From Lachnospiraceae bacterium UBA1201 (GTDB lineage: Bacteria; Bacillota; Clostridia; Lachnospirales; Lachnospiraceae), in NCBI GenBank assembly GCA_002309675.1, contig DBXX01000028.1:5116-13719 (forward strand): DNA of 8,604 bases. Reading direction: 5' to 3'. This document shows positions 1-6,518 of the stretch, piece by piece. Each line of letters begins with the position of its first letter. Position 1 is the stretch's first letter. Under the pieces are notes generated by a model. It was not told the origin of the DNA. It saw only the letters and a list, made by a program, of their open reading frames with translations, and did no database searches. The position numbers and the translations under genes were made by a program.

Positions 1-597
1 CCGGGCGACCAGGTGATCTTCCTTTCAAACGAGGGTTACGAGAAATACATGCAGGCGTATGGTCTGATGACTCCGCAGCAGCAACAGCAGTCGCAGACGG
101 CAGGCGCATTGCCCGCGCCGAATGGGGCGGAAGCGAAGCCGGCCCGCTCGCCGGAACTCGAAAAGGCTTTGGAGCAGGGGCGCAACTACATGTTGCAACT
201 GCGCAATGAAAACGATGCGATCCCGGGTGAAATCGTTACGAAGAAACTGGACAACCTGGAGGATGTGTGCAAACGTATCTTCCGCGTAGTCGAAGATCAT
301 CCCGAGAAACTTCCGGAGATCCGAAAGTTTATGGAGTACTACATGCCGACGACTTTGAAACTGGTGCACACGTACCGTGAGTTTGAAGATCAGAAGCTGG
401 AGGGTGATAGCATCACCCGCACGAAGAAAGATATCGAAGATACGCTCGACATGATCAATGTCGCGTTCGAGAACCTTTTGAACGACCTGTTTAAGGATGC
501 GGCGGTGGAAGCGTCGGCCGATATTTCGGTGCTGAATGCACTGTTCGCGCAGGAAGGACTTAAGGAGAAGGAATTCGAAGTAATTCCGAGAAAATAG
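1..597 (+). CDS. xpaC: XpaC-family protein (5-bromo-4-chloroindolyl phosphate hydrolysis family), 5' truncated
   Basis: The frame is open from base 1, so the gene begins left of the window; 198 residues are visible. A GTG at 13 is in frame, but only 12 bases precede it and they contain no ribosome binding site, so it is probably internal. The visible part starts with about 25 residues rich in Tyr, Glu and Gly. A low-complexity linker follows (five Gln in a row at about 26-30, then Ala/Pro-rich). From about residue 53 there is a charged, helical domain to the C-terminus. That pattern and the immediately following telA gene match the XpaC family. The family name comes from an old observation of X-phosphate hydrolysis in Bacillus, and no catalytic motif is evident here. 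By analogy with the xpaC-yaaN pair of Bacillus subtilis, it probably works with TelA in a cell-envelope or toxic-anion stress response. Family assignment is fairly sure; molecular function is unknown. Confidence 0.85.
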   Translation, partial: PGDQVIFLSNEGYEKYMQAYGLMTPQQQQQSQTAGALPAPNGAEAKPARSPELEKALEQGRNYMLQLRNENDAIPGEIVTKKLDNLEDVCKRIFRVVEDHPEKLPEIRKFMEYYMPTTLKLVHTYREFEDQKLEGDSITRTKKDIEDTLDMINVAFENLLNDLFKDAAVEASADISVLNALFAQEGLKEKEFEVIPRK

Positions 598-630
598 AAT
601 TTGAAATTGCATGGTGGTGACCGTGCGGAT

Positions 631-636
631 AGGAGA
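631..636 (+). promoter_or_regulatory. Ribosome binding site that sets the telA start
   Basis: AGGAGA lies four bases before the ATG at 641. The in-frame ATG at 611 has no purine-rich site in front of it (TTTGAAATTGC), so 641 is the better start. The spacing is slightly short but workable. Confidence 0.7.
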
Positions 637-640
637 AGAT

Positions 641-1861
641 ATGGATGAAAACATGATGCCTCAGGAGCAGGTTAAGGAAGCAACAGAGCAGGTGATCGAG
701 ACGATCGTGGCGGATGCGCCCGAAGCTCCCAGCCTTACATTGACCCCGTTCGCCCAGCCGGAAACGAAGCCGGTATTAGTGACGGATGCACAGAAGCAGG
801 AGGAAGAGGTCGAAGATATGACGGCTTCCGTTCTGTCCGAACAGGAGCTTAAGCAGGTGGAACAGTTCTCGAAGCAGATCGATCTGAAGGATACGAACTC
901 CATCATGCAGTACGGTGCGGGTGCGCAGAAGAAAGTAGCGGATTTCTCCGAGGCAGCATTGAATAATGTGCGCACGAAGGATCTCGGTGAGGTCGGCGGC
1001 ATGCTGTCAAACCTGGTTACCGAGCTGAAATCGTTCGACGTTAAGGAGAACGAGAAGGGTATCCGCGCATGGTTTAAGAAGAGCGCAAATAAGATCGAGG
1101 CCATGAAGGCAAAATATGCGAAGGCCGAGACGAACGTTAATAAGGTTGCCGATTCCCTTGAGAAGCATCAGGTGACCTTGCTTCGCGACGTTGCGATGCT
1201 GGATAACATGTACGCTACGAACCAGACGTACTATAAGGAACTGACCATGTACATTCTGGCCGGCAAGAAGCGCCTCGAGCGTGCGAAGAACGAAGAACTC
1301 GTTGAACTCAACGAGAAGGCGAAGAAGACCGGGCTTCCGGAGGATGCCCAGGCGGCAAATGACTACGCGGCGCTGATCAACCGTTTTGAGAAGAAACTCT
1401 ACGATCTGGAACTGACCCGTGTGATCTCCATTCAGATGGGACCGCAGATCCGTCTCGTGCAGAGCAACGATACCGTAATGAGCGAGAAGATCCAGTCTAC
1501 ACTGGTAAATACGATCCCGCTTTGGAAGAGCCAGATGGTCCTGGCGCTCGGCATGAGCCATTCTATGGAAGCTGCGAAGGCGCAGGGCGAAGTTACGGAT
1601 ATGACCAATGCGTTGCTTAAGAAGAACGCAGACATGTTGAAAATGTCCTCCATCGAGACCGCTAAGGAATCCGAGCGCGGTATCGTTGAGATCGAGACAT
1701 TGCAGCACACGAACCAGTCCCTGATCGATACGCTGGATGAGGTTATGCGCATTCAGAACGAGGGACGCGAGAAGCGTGCTGCGGCGGAGATCGAGCTTCG
1801 TAAGATCGAGAACCAGATGAAGGAGAAATTACTTGAGATGAGCGCCAGCTCACGCAAGTGA
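641..1861 (+). CDS. telA: TelA-family toxic anion resistance protein
   Basis: A complete 406-residue protein, close to the usual length of the TelA family (about 360-400 residues) apart from an acidic, low-complexity N-terminus of about 60 residues. The rest is almost wholly alpha-helical and charged, suggesting long coiled-coil helices. At about residues 270-306 it carries the typical family stretch IRLVQSNDTVMSEKIQ followed by TIPLWKSQMVLALG. No signal peptide or membrane segment is seen, so it should be cytoplasmic or peripheral. TelA proteins were first linked to tellurite resistance; in Listeria and Bacillus relatives they are linked to tolerance of cell-wall antibiotics and bacteriocins, with no known enzymatic activity. 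It begins 43 bases after the upstream xpaC-like gene and is followed by a terminator, so the two form the end of one transcription unit. An upstream in-frame ATG at 611 would add 10 residues but lacks a ribosome binding site. Confidence 0.92.
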   Translation: MDENMMPQEQVKEATEQVIETIVADAPEAPSLTLTPFAQPETKPVLVTDAQKQEEEVEDMTASVLSEQELKQVEQFSKQIDLKDTNSIMQYGAGAQKKVADFSEAALNNVRTKDLGEVGGMLSNLVTELKSFDVKENEKGIRAWFKKSANKIEAMKAKYAKAETNVNKVADSLEKHQVTLLRDVAMLDNMYATNQTYYKELTMYILAGKKRLERAKNEELVELNEKAKKTGLPEDAQAANDYAALINRFEKKLYDLELTRVISIQMGPQIRLVQSNDTVMSEKIQSTLVNTIPLWKSQMVLALGMSHSMEAAKAQGEVTDMTNALLKKNADMLKMSSIETAKESERGIVEIETLQHTNQSLIDTLDEVMRIQNEGREKRAAAEIELRKIENQMKEKLLEMSASSRK

Positions 1862-1875
1862 TCCTACATATTTAT

Positions 1876-1894
1876 CCGGGATGTAAGATCCCGG
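1876..1894 (+). other. Small hairpin just after telA
   Basis: CCGGGAT (1876-1882) and ATCCCGG (1888-1894) form a perfect 7-bp stem with a 5-base loop, 15 bases after the telA stop. No T-run follows, so it is not a terminator by itself. It may protect the 3' end of the mRNA or add to the strong terminator 10 bases downstream. Confidence 0.5.
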
Positions 1895-1904
1895 GAATGA
1901 TCCG

Positions 1905-1942
1905 AAAAACCGGTACCGGGGGAAACCCCGGCGCCGGTTTTT
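1905..1942 (+). terminator. Intrinsic terminator of the xpaC-telA unit, probably bidirectional
   Basis: The arms 1905-1921 and 1926-1942 pair over 17 positions with one G-U wobble and one A/C mismatch around a GAAA tetraloop. The 3' arm ends in five T. The 5' arm begins with five A, so the element would also work on the minus strand. It separates telA from the downstream leader and importer operon. Confidence 0.9.
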
Positions 1943-2008
1943 GCAATTATATCCTTGAATGAACGCGGGAGGGATGACAAACAACACGGGTTATCACCGC
2001 TTTATTAG

Positions 2009-2026
2009 GCAATTTACACAAATTGC
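2009..2026. promoter_or_regulatory. 18-bp dyad, candidate operator or activator site
   Basis: GCAATTT (2009-2015) and AAATTGC (2020-2026) are perfect inverted repeats separated by ACAC. The centre is about 42 bases upstream of the -35 element at 2060, a position more typical of an activator than of a simple repressor. It does not look like a CcpA cre site or a standard LacI-type operator. It could be fortuitous in AT-rich DNA. Confidence 0.35.
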
Positions 2027-2059
2027 AGCCGATTATTTCAGTAAAGTTGTTAGAAACAC

Positions 2060-2088
2060 TTGATTTTGGATGCAAGGAATGCTATACT
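2060..2088 (+). promoter_or_regulatory. SigmaA-type promoter with extended -10
   Basis: A TTGATT -35 (2060-2065), a 17-base spacer and a TATACT -10 (2083-2088), with TG one base before the -10 (2080-2081). This is the best promoter match in the gap between telA and the binding-protein gene. Transcription would start near 2095, giving a leader of roughly 435 nt to the ATG at 2532. Confidence 0.7.
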
Positions 2089-2220
2089 AATTACAAACGA
2101 ATTGGATTTCCCCCTAAATCCATAGGATTATTACAAAAAAGATCGAGAATAAGTCTTCTCTTTTTGTGTATATTGCCCAACAAGAACGGGAAAATGCGGG
2201 CTATCGGGGAAAACCAAGTC

Positions 2221-2266
2221 GAAAATATGAGTTTTCTTCACGAAAATAAGAAAAACCTCTTATTTC
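2221..2266 (+). other. Long imperfect hairpin in the leader
   Basis: TTTTCTT (2232-2238) pairs with AAGAAAA (2248-2254) around a 9-base loop. GAG (2229-2231) pairs with CTC (2257-2259) across a 2-base bulge, and ATA (2225-2227) with TAT (2261-2263) across a T/T mismatch. Further A-T pairs carry the helix to about 2221/2266. It is mostly A-T. A ribosome-binding-like AAAGGAG follows at 2268-2274 but abuts the next ATG with no spacer. Confidence 0.5.
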
Positions 2267-2368
2267 TAAAGGAGATGCTAAGCAATATTTGGGCAGAAGC
2301 ACGCAATATTAGTAATGCGGATAAAGTGGGTTTGTTGTAGAATTATTACATAAATATGTGGAGAGTAT

Positions 2369-2414
2369 CGCCTGATTTTTGTGCGGTTAGCACAAAGGCT
2401 ATAGGCGGGTTTTT
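2369..2414 (+). terminator. Terminator-like hairpin inside the importer leader
   Basis: TTTGTGC (2378-2384) and GCACAAA (2390-2396) form a perfect 7-bp stem with a GGTTA loop. CGCCT (2369-2373) pairs with AGGCG (2403-2407) below an internal loop. Then come GG and five T (2410-2414). It lies about 120 bases before the binding-protein start and downstream of the only good promoter, so full-strength termination would silence the operon from that promoter; regulated read-through is the natural reading. As DNA, the 19-bp palindrome could also be an operator. Confidence 0.6.
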
Positions 2415-2438
2415 GTATGCATGACGGAATCTACGTGG

Positions 2439-2456
2439 CGGCGCCTTCTCGCGCCG
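2439..2456 (+). other. GC-rich hairpin before the binding-protein gene
   Basis: CGGCGC (2439-2444) and GCGCCG (2451-2456) form a perfect 6-bp GC stem with a CTTCTC loop. It stands out from the AT-rich surroundings and lies about 75 bases before the start codon. No clear T-run follows. It may be part of the leader structure or stabilise the mRNA 5' end after processing. Confidence 0.45.
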
Positions 2457-2517
2457 GATTCTTTGCACGGTATGTTTACAAAAGTCAAAGTACTCTTTTC
2501 CATTGAAATGATATACA

Positions 2518-2525
2518 GAGAGGAG
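2518..2525 (+). promoter_or_regulatory. Ribosome binding site that sets the binding-protein start
   Basis: GAGAGGAG ends six bases before the ATG at 2532. The in-frame ATG at 2421 would add 37 residues, but it has no ribosome binding site and would bury the membrane segment. The 2532 start places a basic N-terminus directly before that segment. Confidence 0.85.
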
Positions 2526-2531
2526 CTTTTT

Positions 2532-5500
2532 ATGAGAAACAGAAAGCAAAAGCAGTTGATCAAATGGGCGATCGTCGGCGTGGTGATTATTGCAGTCATC
2601 GTCTATTTGGCATGGCCGAAGAGCATTCCCAACTACGAAAAAAAGTATGCGGGTCTGGACGTTGAGGCTGAAATTGCGAGACTGAGCGCAGAAGCTGCGA
2701 AAGAAGCGGCGGAAAACACGACAACGCGCACGGACACTTACTCTATCTACAAATACAAACTTGCGGGTAAGAAGGCCGGCACTTCTGTTGTCAGCGTCGA
2801 CTTAACGAAGTTCGAGAGCGACGATGGCGCCGTGCTCGACACGATCGATGGTTACAAGTCTCTGGTGTCGAAAGACGGAGGCTCGTTCGACCTCGCTATT
2901 GACGTGCCCGAAGAAGGCTTTTACACCATTTATGTGGAGTACTTCCCTCTCGGCGCCCGTGAAGAAGACAAGGGCAAGTACGAGACCCGTGGTGTTGACC
3001 CCGAGCGTGCTCTGTATATCTACAACACAGAGACGGGCCAGTATGAACTTCCGTTCCGCGGATGTGACGCTTTCACATTTACCCGTATCTGGAAAGACCG
3101 CGATGAGGTGAAGACCGATAACCGCGGCAACGAGATCCGCCCGGTTCAGACCGAGGCTCCTCGTTGGGAGAGCATCAGCCTTCATGACTATCAGGGCTAT
3201 GAAACAAATCCTTATGAGTTCTACTTCACAAAGGGTGAGAACAAGATCCGCATTAAAGCCACGAATGAAACGATGGCTATCCGCAAGTTCGAACTTCGCC
3301 CGTTGGAGAAGACTCCCACATACCAGGAATACCTTGCTGAGAATCCTTCATCCAAGTTCACGGATTCACCTTCCGGTGAGATCCCTGTGATCCAGGGCGA
3401 GGACGCACAGTATCGTTCCACTCCTTCTCTGTATCGTACATATGATCACGCGTCTCCGAACACGGAGCCATATAGCATTACCAAGACCGTATTCAACATG
3501 ATCGGCGGCACGCAGTGGCGTGTAGCAGGCGACTGGATCGAATGGGAATTCGAAGTGCCTCAGGATGGCTACTACGAGATCACGATCAAGGGTCGTCAGT
3601 ACTATAACCGTGGTTACGTATCCAACCGTAAAGTCATGATCGATGGAGAGGTACCTTTCGAAGAGGCATCTGTTGTTGCTTTCCCGTACTCCTCTGACTG
3701 GACCATGAAGACCATCGCCGACGCAGATGGCAACCCTTATAAGTTTGCTCTTACAAAGGGTAAGCACACCATCCGCCTCGAGGTAACACTCGGCGAACTC
3801 GGCGAGATCCTTAAGAGCATGGATTCGAGCGTAGCCCGCATGAACCAAGACTATCGTAAGATCATCGTACTCACCGGTACCGAGCCTGACGTTTATCGTG
3901 ACTACGGCATCGCAAAAGAGTTCCCTGAAGTGATCAAGGACATGGAACTTGAGTACAAGATCCTTTACAAGACCGTTGATGATCTGGTTAAGTATTCCGG
4001 CGAAAAAGGAACCCAGGTTGCTTCTACCGAGAACCTCGCGATCACCCTGGAGCGTTTCGCGAAGAAGCCGTCCCGTATCACGAAGGGCCTGGCAGGCTTC
4101 AAGGAGAGCGTAGCTCAGCTCGGTACCGATATCCTGACACTCTCCGAGCAGCAGCTCGATGTCGATGCGATCTACATCACTCCGGTAAATGCTGAACTCC
4201 CGAAGGTTAAGAGCAGCTTCATTTCGAGCGCTATGCATGAGCTCCGCAGCTTTGCAGCTTCCTTCACCATCGACTATAACTCACTTGGTAATACCTACGA
4301 TAAAAACGAAGATCCCATCAATGTATGGATTCTGACCGGTCGTGACCAGAGCCAGGTTCTGAAGAGCCTGATCGATGAAGACTTCACACCGAATACTCAT
4401 ATAGCCGTTAACCTGAAACTCGTTACCGCTGCGGCTTTGATGCCTGCGGTAGTTGCAGGTAATGGTCCGGATATCGTTCTTACCACCGGACAGGGCGATC
4501 CCGTCAACTACGCGATCCGTGGCGCGGCATACAACCTGGCGAACTTCCCGGATCTCGAGGAAGTAACGCAGCACTATTACGAGAGTGCACTTCTTCCTTA
4601 TAGATATGATACGGAAGATGAAGATGGAACCATCCATCCCGGATTGTACGCGATCCCCGAGACACAGTACTATAACGTTATGTTCTACCGTACAGACGTT
4701 ATGGAAGAACTCAAACTGAAAGCTCCGGAAACCTGGGACGAGCTCATCGCTATGCTCCCTGCGATCCAGAGTAAGAACCTAAACGTAGCGATCCCGTCCG
4801 TTGAGCGTATGATCGGCGGCGTGATGAACCCCGACCTTTCTTCGTTCTTCGCTATGCTGTATCAGCACGGCGGCGTTCTGTATGATGATAAGCATACGAA
4901 AGTTCTTTTGGATGAGCAGAAGGCGGTTGAAGCATTTGAAATGTACACCAAGTTCTTCACTCACTATAAGACACCGAGAAGCTACGACTTCGCGAACCGT
5001 TTCCGTTCCGGTGAGATCCCGCTCGGTATGGCAGACTACAATACATACAACACGTTGGCGGTATTCGCACCCGAGATCCGTGGCCTGTGGAAGTTCGGAC
5101 TGGTACCCGGTACCCGTCAGGAGAACGATACGATCGACCACTCGACCGGTTGTTGGGGACAGTGCTCTATGATGCTTTCCAGCGTTAAGGATCCCGACAG
5201 GGCATGGAAGTTCCTGAAATGGTGGGCAGATCCCGATACGCAGGTGCGCTTCGGTCGTGAACTCGAGGCAGTTATGGGTGATGCCGCTCGTTATGCGACG
5301 GCAAACAAGACCGCATTCCCTAAGCTCGGATGGAAGAGCGAAGACCGTGATACCCTCATGGCTCAGTGGAAGTGGGTTAAGTGTAACCCTGAAGTACCCG
5401 GCGGATATTACACATCCCGTCACATCACCAATGCCGTTCGTGCGGTTGTAAACAGAAATGATGACGCACGTGAGACATTGCTTGATTATACTCGTGATAT

Positions 5501-5567
5501 CAATGATGAGATCGCGAAGAAACGTAAAGAATTCGGACTTGATACCGGAAGAGAAGGAGGTAAATAA
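2532..5567 (+). CDS. Large membrane-anchored carbohydrate ABC transporter substrate-binding protein with N-terminal carbohydrate-binding-like domains
   Basis: A 1011-residue protein, more than twice the usual length of about 420 residues for a family 1 solute-binding protein. Order seen: basic N-terminus; one hydrophobic segment at about 12-28 with no lipobox Cys and no clear signal-peptidase site, so probably an uncleaved anchor; a short Ala/Glu-rich helix (about 43-63). Two beta-rich domains follow at about 70-257 and 283-450. The second has CBM6/CBM35-like features, an opening IQGEDAQYR and a later WEFEVPQDGYYEITIKG. A helical region (about 465-590) leads to the family 1 solute-binding domain from about 594. 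That domain shows the NGPDIVLTTGQGD segment, the YYNVMFYRTDVMEEL and PETWDELIAML segments, and the closing AWKFLKWWADPDTQVRFG near 891-908. It should capture a sugar outside the membrane and hand it to the two following permeases. A CX3C pair at 874/878 is unusual for an exported domain. The stop abuts the next ATG. Sugar identity is unknown. Confidence 0.88.
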   Translation: MRNRKQKQLIKWAIVGVVIIAVIVYLAWPKSIPNYEKKYAGLDVEAEIARLSAEAAKEAAENTTTRTDTYSIYKYKLAGKKAGTSVVSVDLTKFESDDGAVLDTIDGYKSLVSKDGGSFDLAIDVPEEGFYTIYVEYFPLGAREEDKGKYETRGVDPERALYIYNTETGQYELPFRGCDAFTFTRIWKDRDEVKTDNRGNEIRPVQTEAPRWESISLHDYQGYETNPYEFYFTKGENKIRIKATNETMAIRKFELRPLEKTPTYQEYLAENPSSKFTDSPSGEIPVIQGEDAQYRSTPSLYRTYDHASPNTEPYSITKTVFNMIGGTQWRVAGDWIEWEFEVPQDGYYEITIKGRQYYNRGYVSNRKVMIDGEVPFEEASVVAFPYSSDWTMKTIADADGNPYKFALTKGKHTIRLEVTLGELGEILKSMDSSVARMNQDYRKIIVLTGTEPDVYRDYGIAKEFPEVIKDMELEYKILYKTVDDLVKYSGEKGTQVASTENLAITLERFAKKPSRITKGLAGFKESVAQLGTDILTLSEQQLDVDAIYITPVNAELPKVKSSFISSAMHELRSFAASFTIDYNSLGNTYDKNEDPINVWILTGRDQSQVLKSLIDEDFTPNTHIAVNLKLVTAAALMPAVVAGNGPDIVLTTGQGDPVNYAIRGAAYNLANFPDLEEVTQHYYESALLPYRYDTEDEDGTIHPGLYAIPETQYYNVMFYRTDVMEELKLKAPETWDELIAMLPAIQSKNLNVAIPSVERMIGGVMNPDLSSFFAMLYQHGGVLYDDKHTKVLLDEQKAVEAFEMYTKFFTHYKTPRSYDFANRFRSGEIPLGMADYNTYNTLAVFAPEIRGLWKFGLVPGTRQENDTIDHSTGCWGQCSMMLSSVKDPDRAWKFLKWWADPDTQVRFGRELEAVMGDAARYATANKTAFPKLGWKSEDRDTLMAQWKWVKCNPEVPGGYYTSRHITNAVRAVVNRNDDARETLLDYTRDINDEIAKKRKEFGLDTGREGGK

Positions 5568-6500
5568 ATGAGTTTCGCTGGCTATAAGAAAAAGAAGTTA
5601 AATCAGCTGAAATGGACAGTGAAAGATGCCAAGAAACACAAAACATTGTATCTCTTCCTGCTTCCTTATTTCACGGTATTCACATTATTTACCGTAGCGC
5701 CGGTCGTTGTATCCTTGGTTCTGAGTTTCACATACTATAACGTATTCGAAGCTCCTCGTTTCCACGGATTGACCAACTACATCAACTTGCTGCTTGCGGA
5801 TGATATTTTCTTGACTGCAGTTAAGAATACTTTCCTGCTTGCAGTTATCACGGGACCTGTCGGATACCTTGCATCCTTCATGTTTGCATGGTTCATCCAT
5901 GAGCTCCCGAGATATGTTCGCGCGATCGCCGTTTTGGTATTCTACGCGCCTTCGATCGCCGGTGGTGCATTCATCATCTGGTCCCTCATCTTCAGTGGCG
6001 ATAGCAAGGGTTACTTGAATGCCATACTGGTTGAGACCGGTATCATGAGCGGTCCGGTACTTTGGCTTACCGATACCCGTTACATGATGCCTGTAGTCAT
6101 CATTGTAGTACTTTGGATGTCCCTCGGTGCCGGCTTCCTCTCATTCGTTGCAGGTCTGAATACAGTCGATGCAGCTCAGTACGAAGCAGGTTATGTTGAC
6201 GGTATCAAAAACCGTTGGCAGGAGCTTTGGTTCATCACTCTTCCGAACATGAAGGGCATGTTGATGTTCGGTGCCGTTATGGCGATCACACAGTCCTTCG
6301 GTGTCGGCGATGTTACCCAGCAGCTCTGTGGTATGCCCAGTACCGACTACGCTGTACATACCGCGGTTAACCACCTGGTGGACTATGGTACACTTCGATT
6401 TGAGATGGGTTATGCATCCGCGATCGCTACGATCCTGTTCCTGTCGATGTTCTTATGTAATAAAGCTGTACAGTCTCTGCTCCGCAGAGTCGGACAGTAG
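5568..6500 (+). CDS. Carbohydrate ABC transporter permease, MalF/UgpA type
   Basis: A 310-residue inner-membrane permease, typical length for the family, with about six membrane segments (roughly 27-56, 82-110, 117-142, 172-197, 229-245 and 283-303). The cytoplasmic EAA loop that docks with the ATPase is at 206-226, with E206-A207-G208, G212 and I-T-L-P at 223-226. The basic N-terminus (four Lys at 7-10) fits a cytoplasmic start. It begins at the base after the upstream stop codon, and its AAGGAGG site (5554-5560) lies inside the end of the binding-protein gene, with 7 bases of spacing, so translation is probably coupled. It should form the channel with the next gene product and receive substrate from the large binding protein. 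No ATPase gene is seen. Family assignment is secure; the substrate is not. Confidence 0.93.
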   Translation: MSFAGYKKKKLNQLKWTVKDAKKHKTLYLFLLPYFTVFTLFTVAPVVVSLVLSFTYYNVFEAPRFHGLTNYINLLLADDIFLTAVKNTFLLAVITGPVGYLASFMFAWFIHELPRYVRAIAVLVFYAPSIAGGAFIIWSLIFSGDSKGYLNAILVETGIMSGPVLWLTDTRYMMPVVIIVVLWMSLGAGFLSFVAGLNTVDAAQYEAGYVDGIKNRWQELWFITLPNMKGMLMFGAVMAITQSFGVGDVTQQLCGMPSTDYAVHTAVNHLVDYGTLRFEMGYASAIATILFLSMFLCNKAVQSLLRRVGQ

Positions 6501-6518
6501 GAAGGAGGATCGTGAATT

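Larger units (their letters stand above)
2095..2414 (+). ncRNA. Candidate structured leader RNA or small RNA (about 320 nt)
   Basis: This stretch runs from the inferred start of the 2060-2088 promoter to the end of the terminator-like hairpin. It is AT-rich and has no convincing protein gene. Visible helices are 2103-2109 with 2116-2122 (7 bp, C-rich loop), 2133-2139 with 2161-2167 enclosing 2145-2149 with 2156-2160, and 2175-2178 with 2198-2201. There is also a long imperfect hairpin at 2221-2266 and the terminator hairpin. A C-rich loop (2110-2115) and a GGGG (2206-2209) could form a long-range contact. The arrangement of promoter, structured RNA, terminator and gene is that of a riboswitch or attenuator, but an independent small RNA fits equally well. 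I see no conserved core of T-box, SAM, cobalamin, c-di-GMP, purine or lysine riboswitches, nor of tmRNA or RNase P RNA. Confidence 0.4.

Noticed and set aside
2023..2340. Open frame of 105 codons between telA and the importer operon
   Set aside because: It starts upstream of the predicted promoter, has no ribosome binding site, is AT-rich unlike the neighbouring genes, and reads as no recognisable protein.
2275..2340. Possible 21-residue leader peptide after AAAGGAG
   Set aside because: The Shine-Dalgarno-like sequence touches the ATG with no spacer, and the peptide has no run of one amino acid that would suggest classical attenuation.
2332..2360. Second promoter candidate (TTGTTG, 17-base spacer, TATGTG)
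   Set aside because: The -10 is poor, and the resulting transcript would run directly into the terminator hairpin.
2369..2410. Resemblance to part of a c-di-GMP-I riboswitch (CACAAAGGCTATAGG)
   Set aside because: Only a short stretch is similar; the flanking helices and the conserved 5' part of that riboswitch are absent.
2421..2531. N-terminal extension of the binding protein from the ATG at 2421
   Set aside because: There is no ribosome binding site before 2421, the sequence overlaps the GC-rich hairpin, and the ATG at 2532 has an ideal site and gives a normal membrane-anchor N-terminus.
3366..4238. Long minus-strand open frame of 290 codons inside the binding-protein gene
   Set aside because: It lies wholly opposite a well-supported gene, has no recognisable domain, and is explained by codon bias of the real gene; the same holds for the other minus-strand frames.
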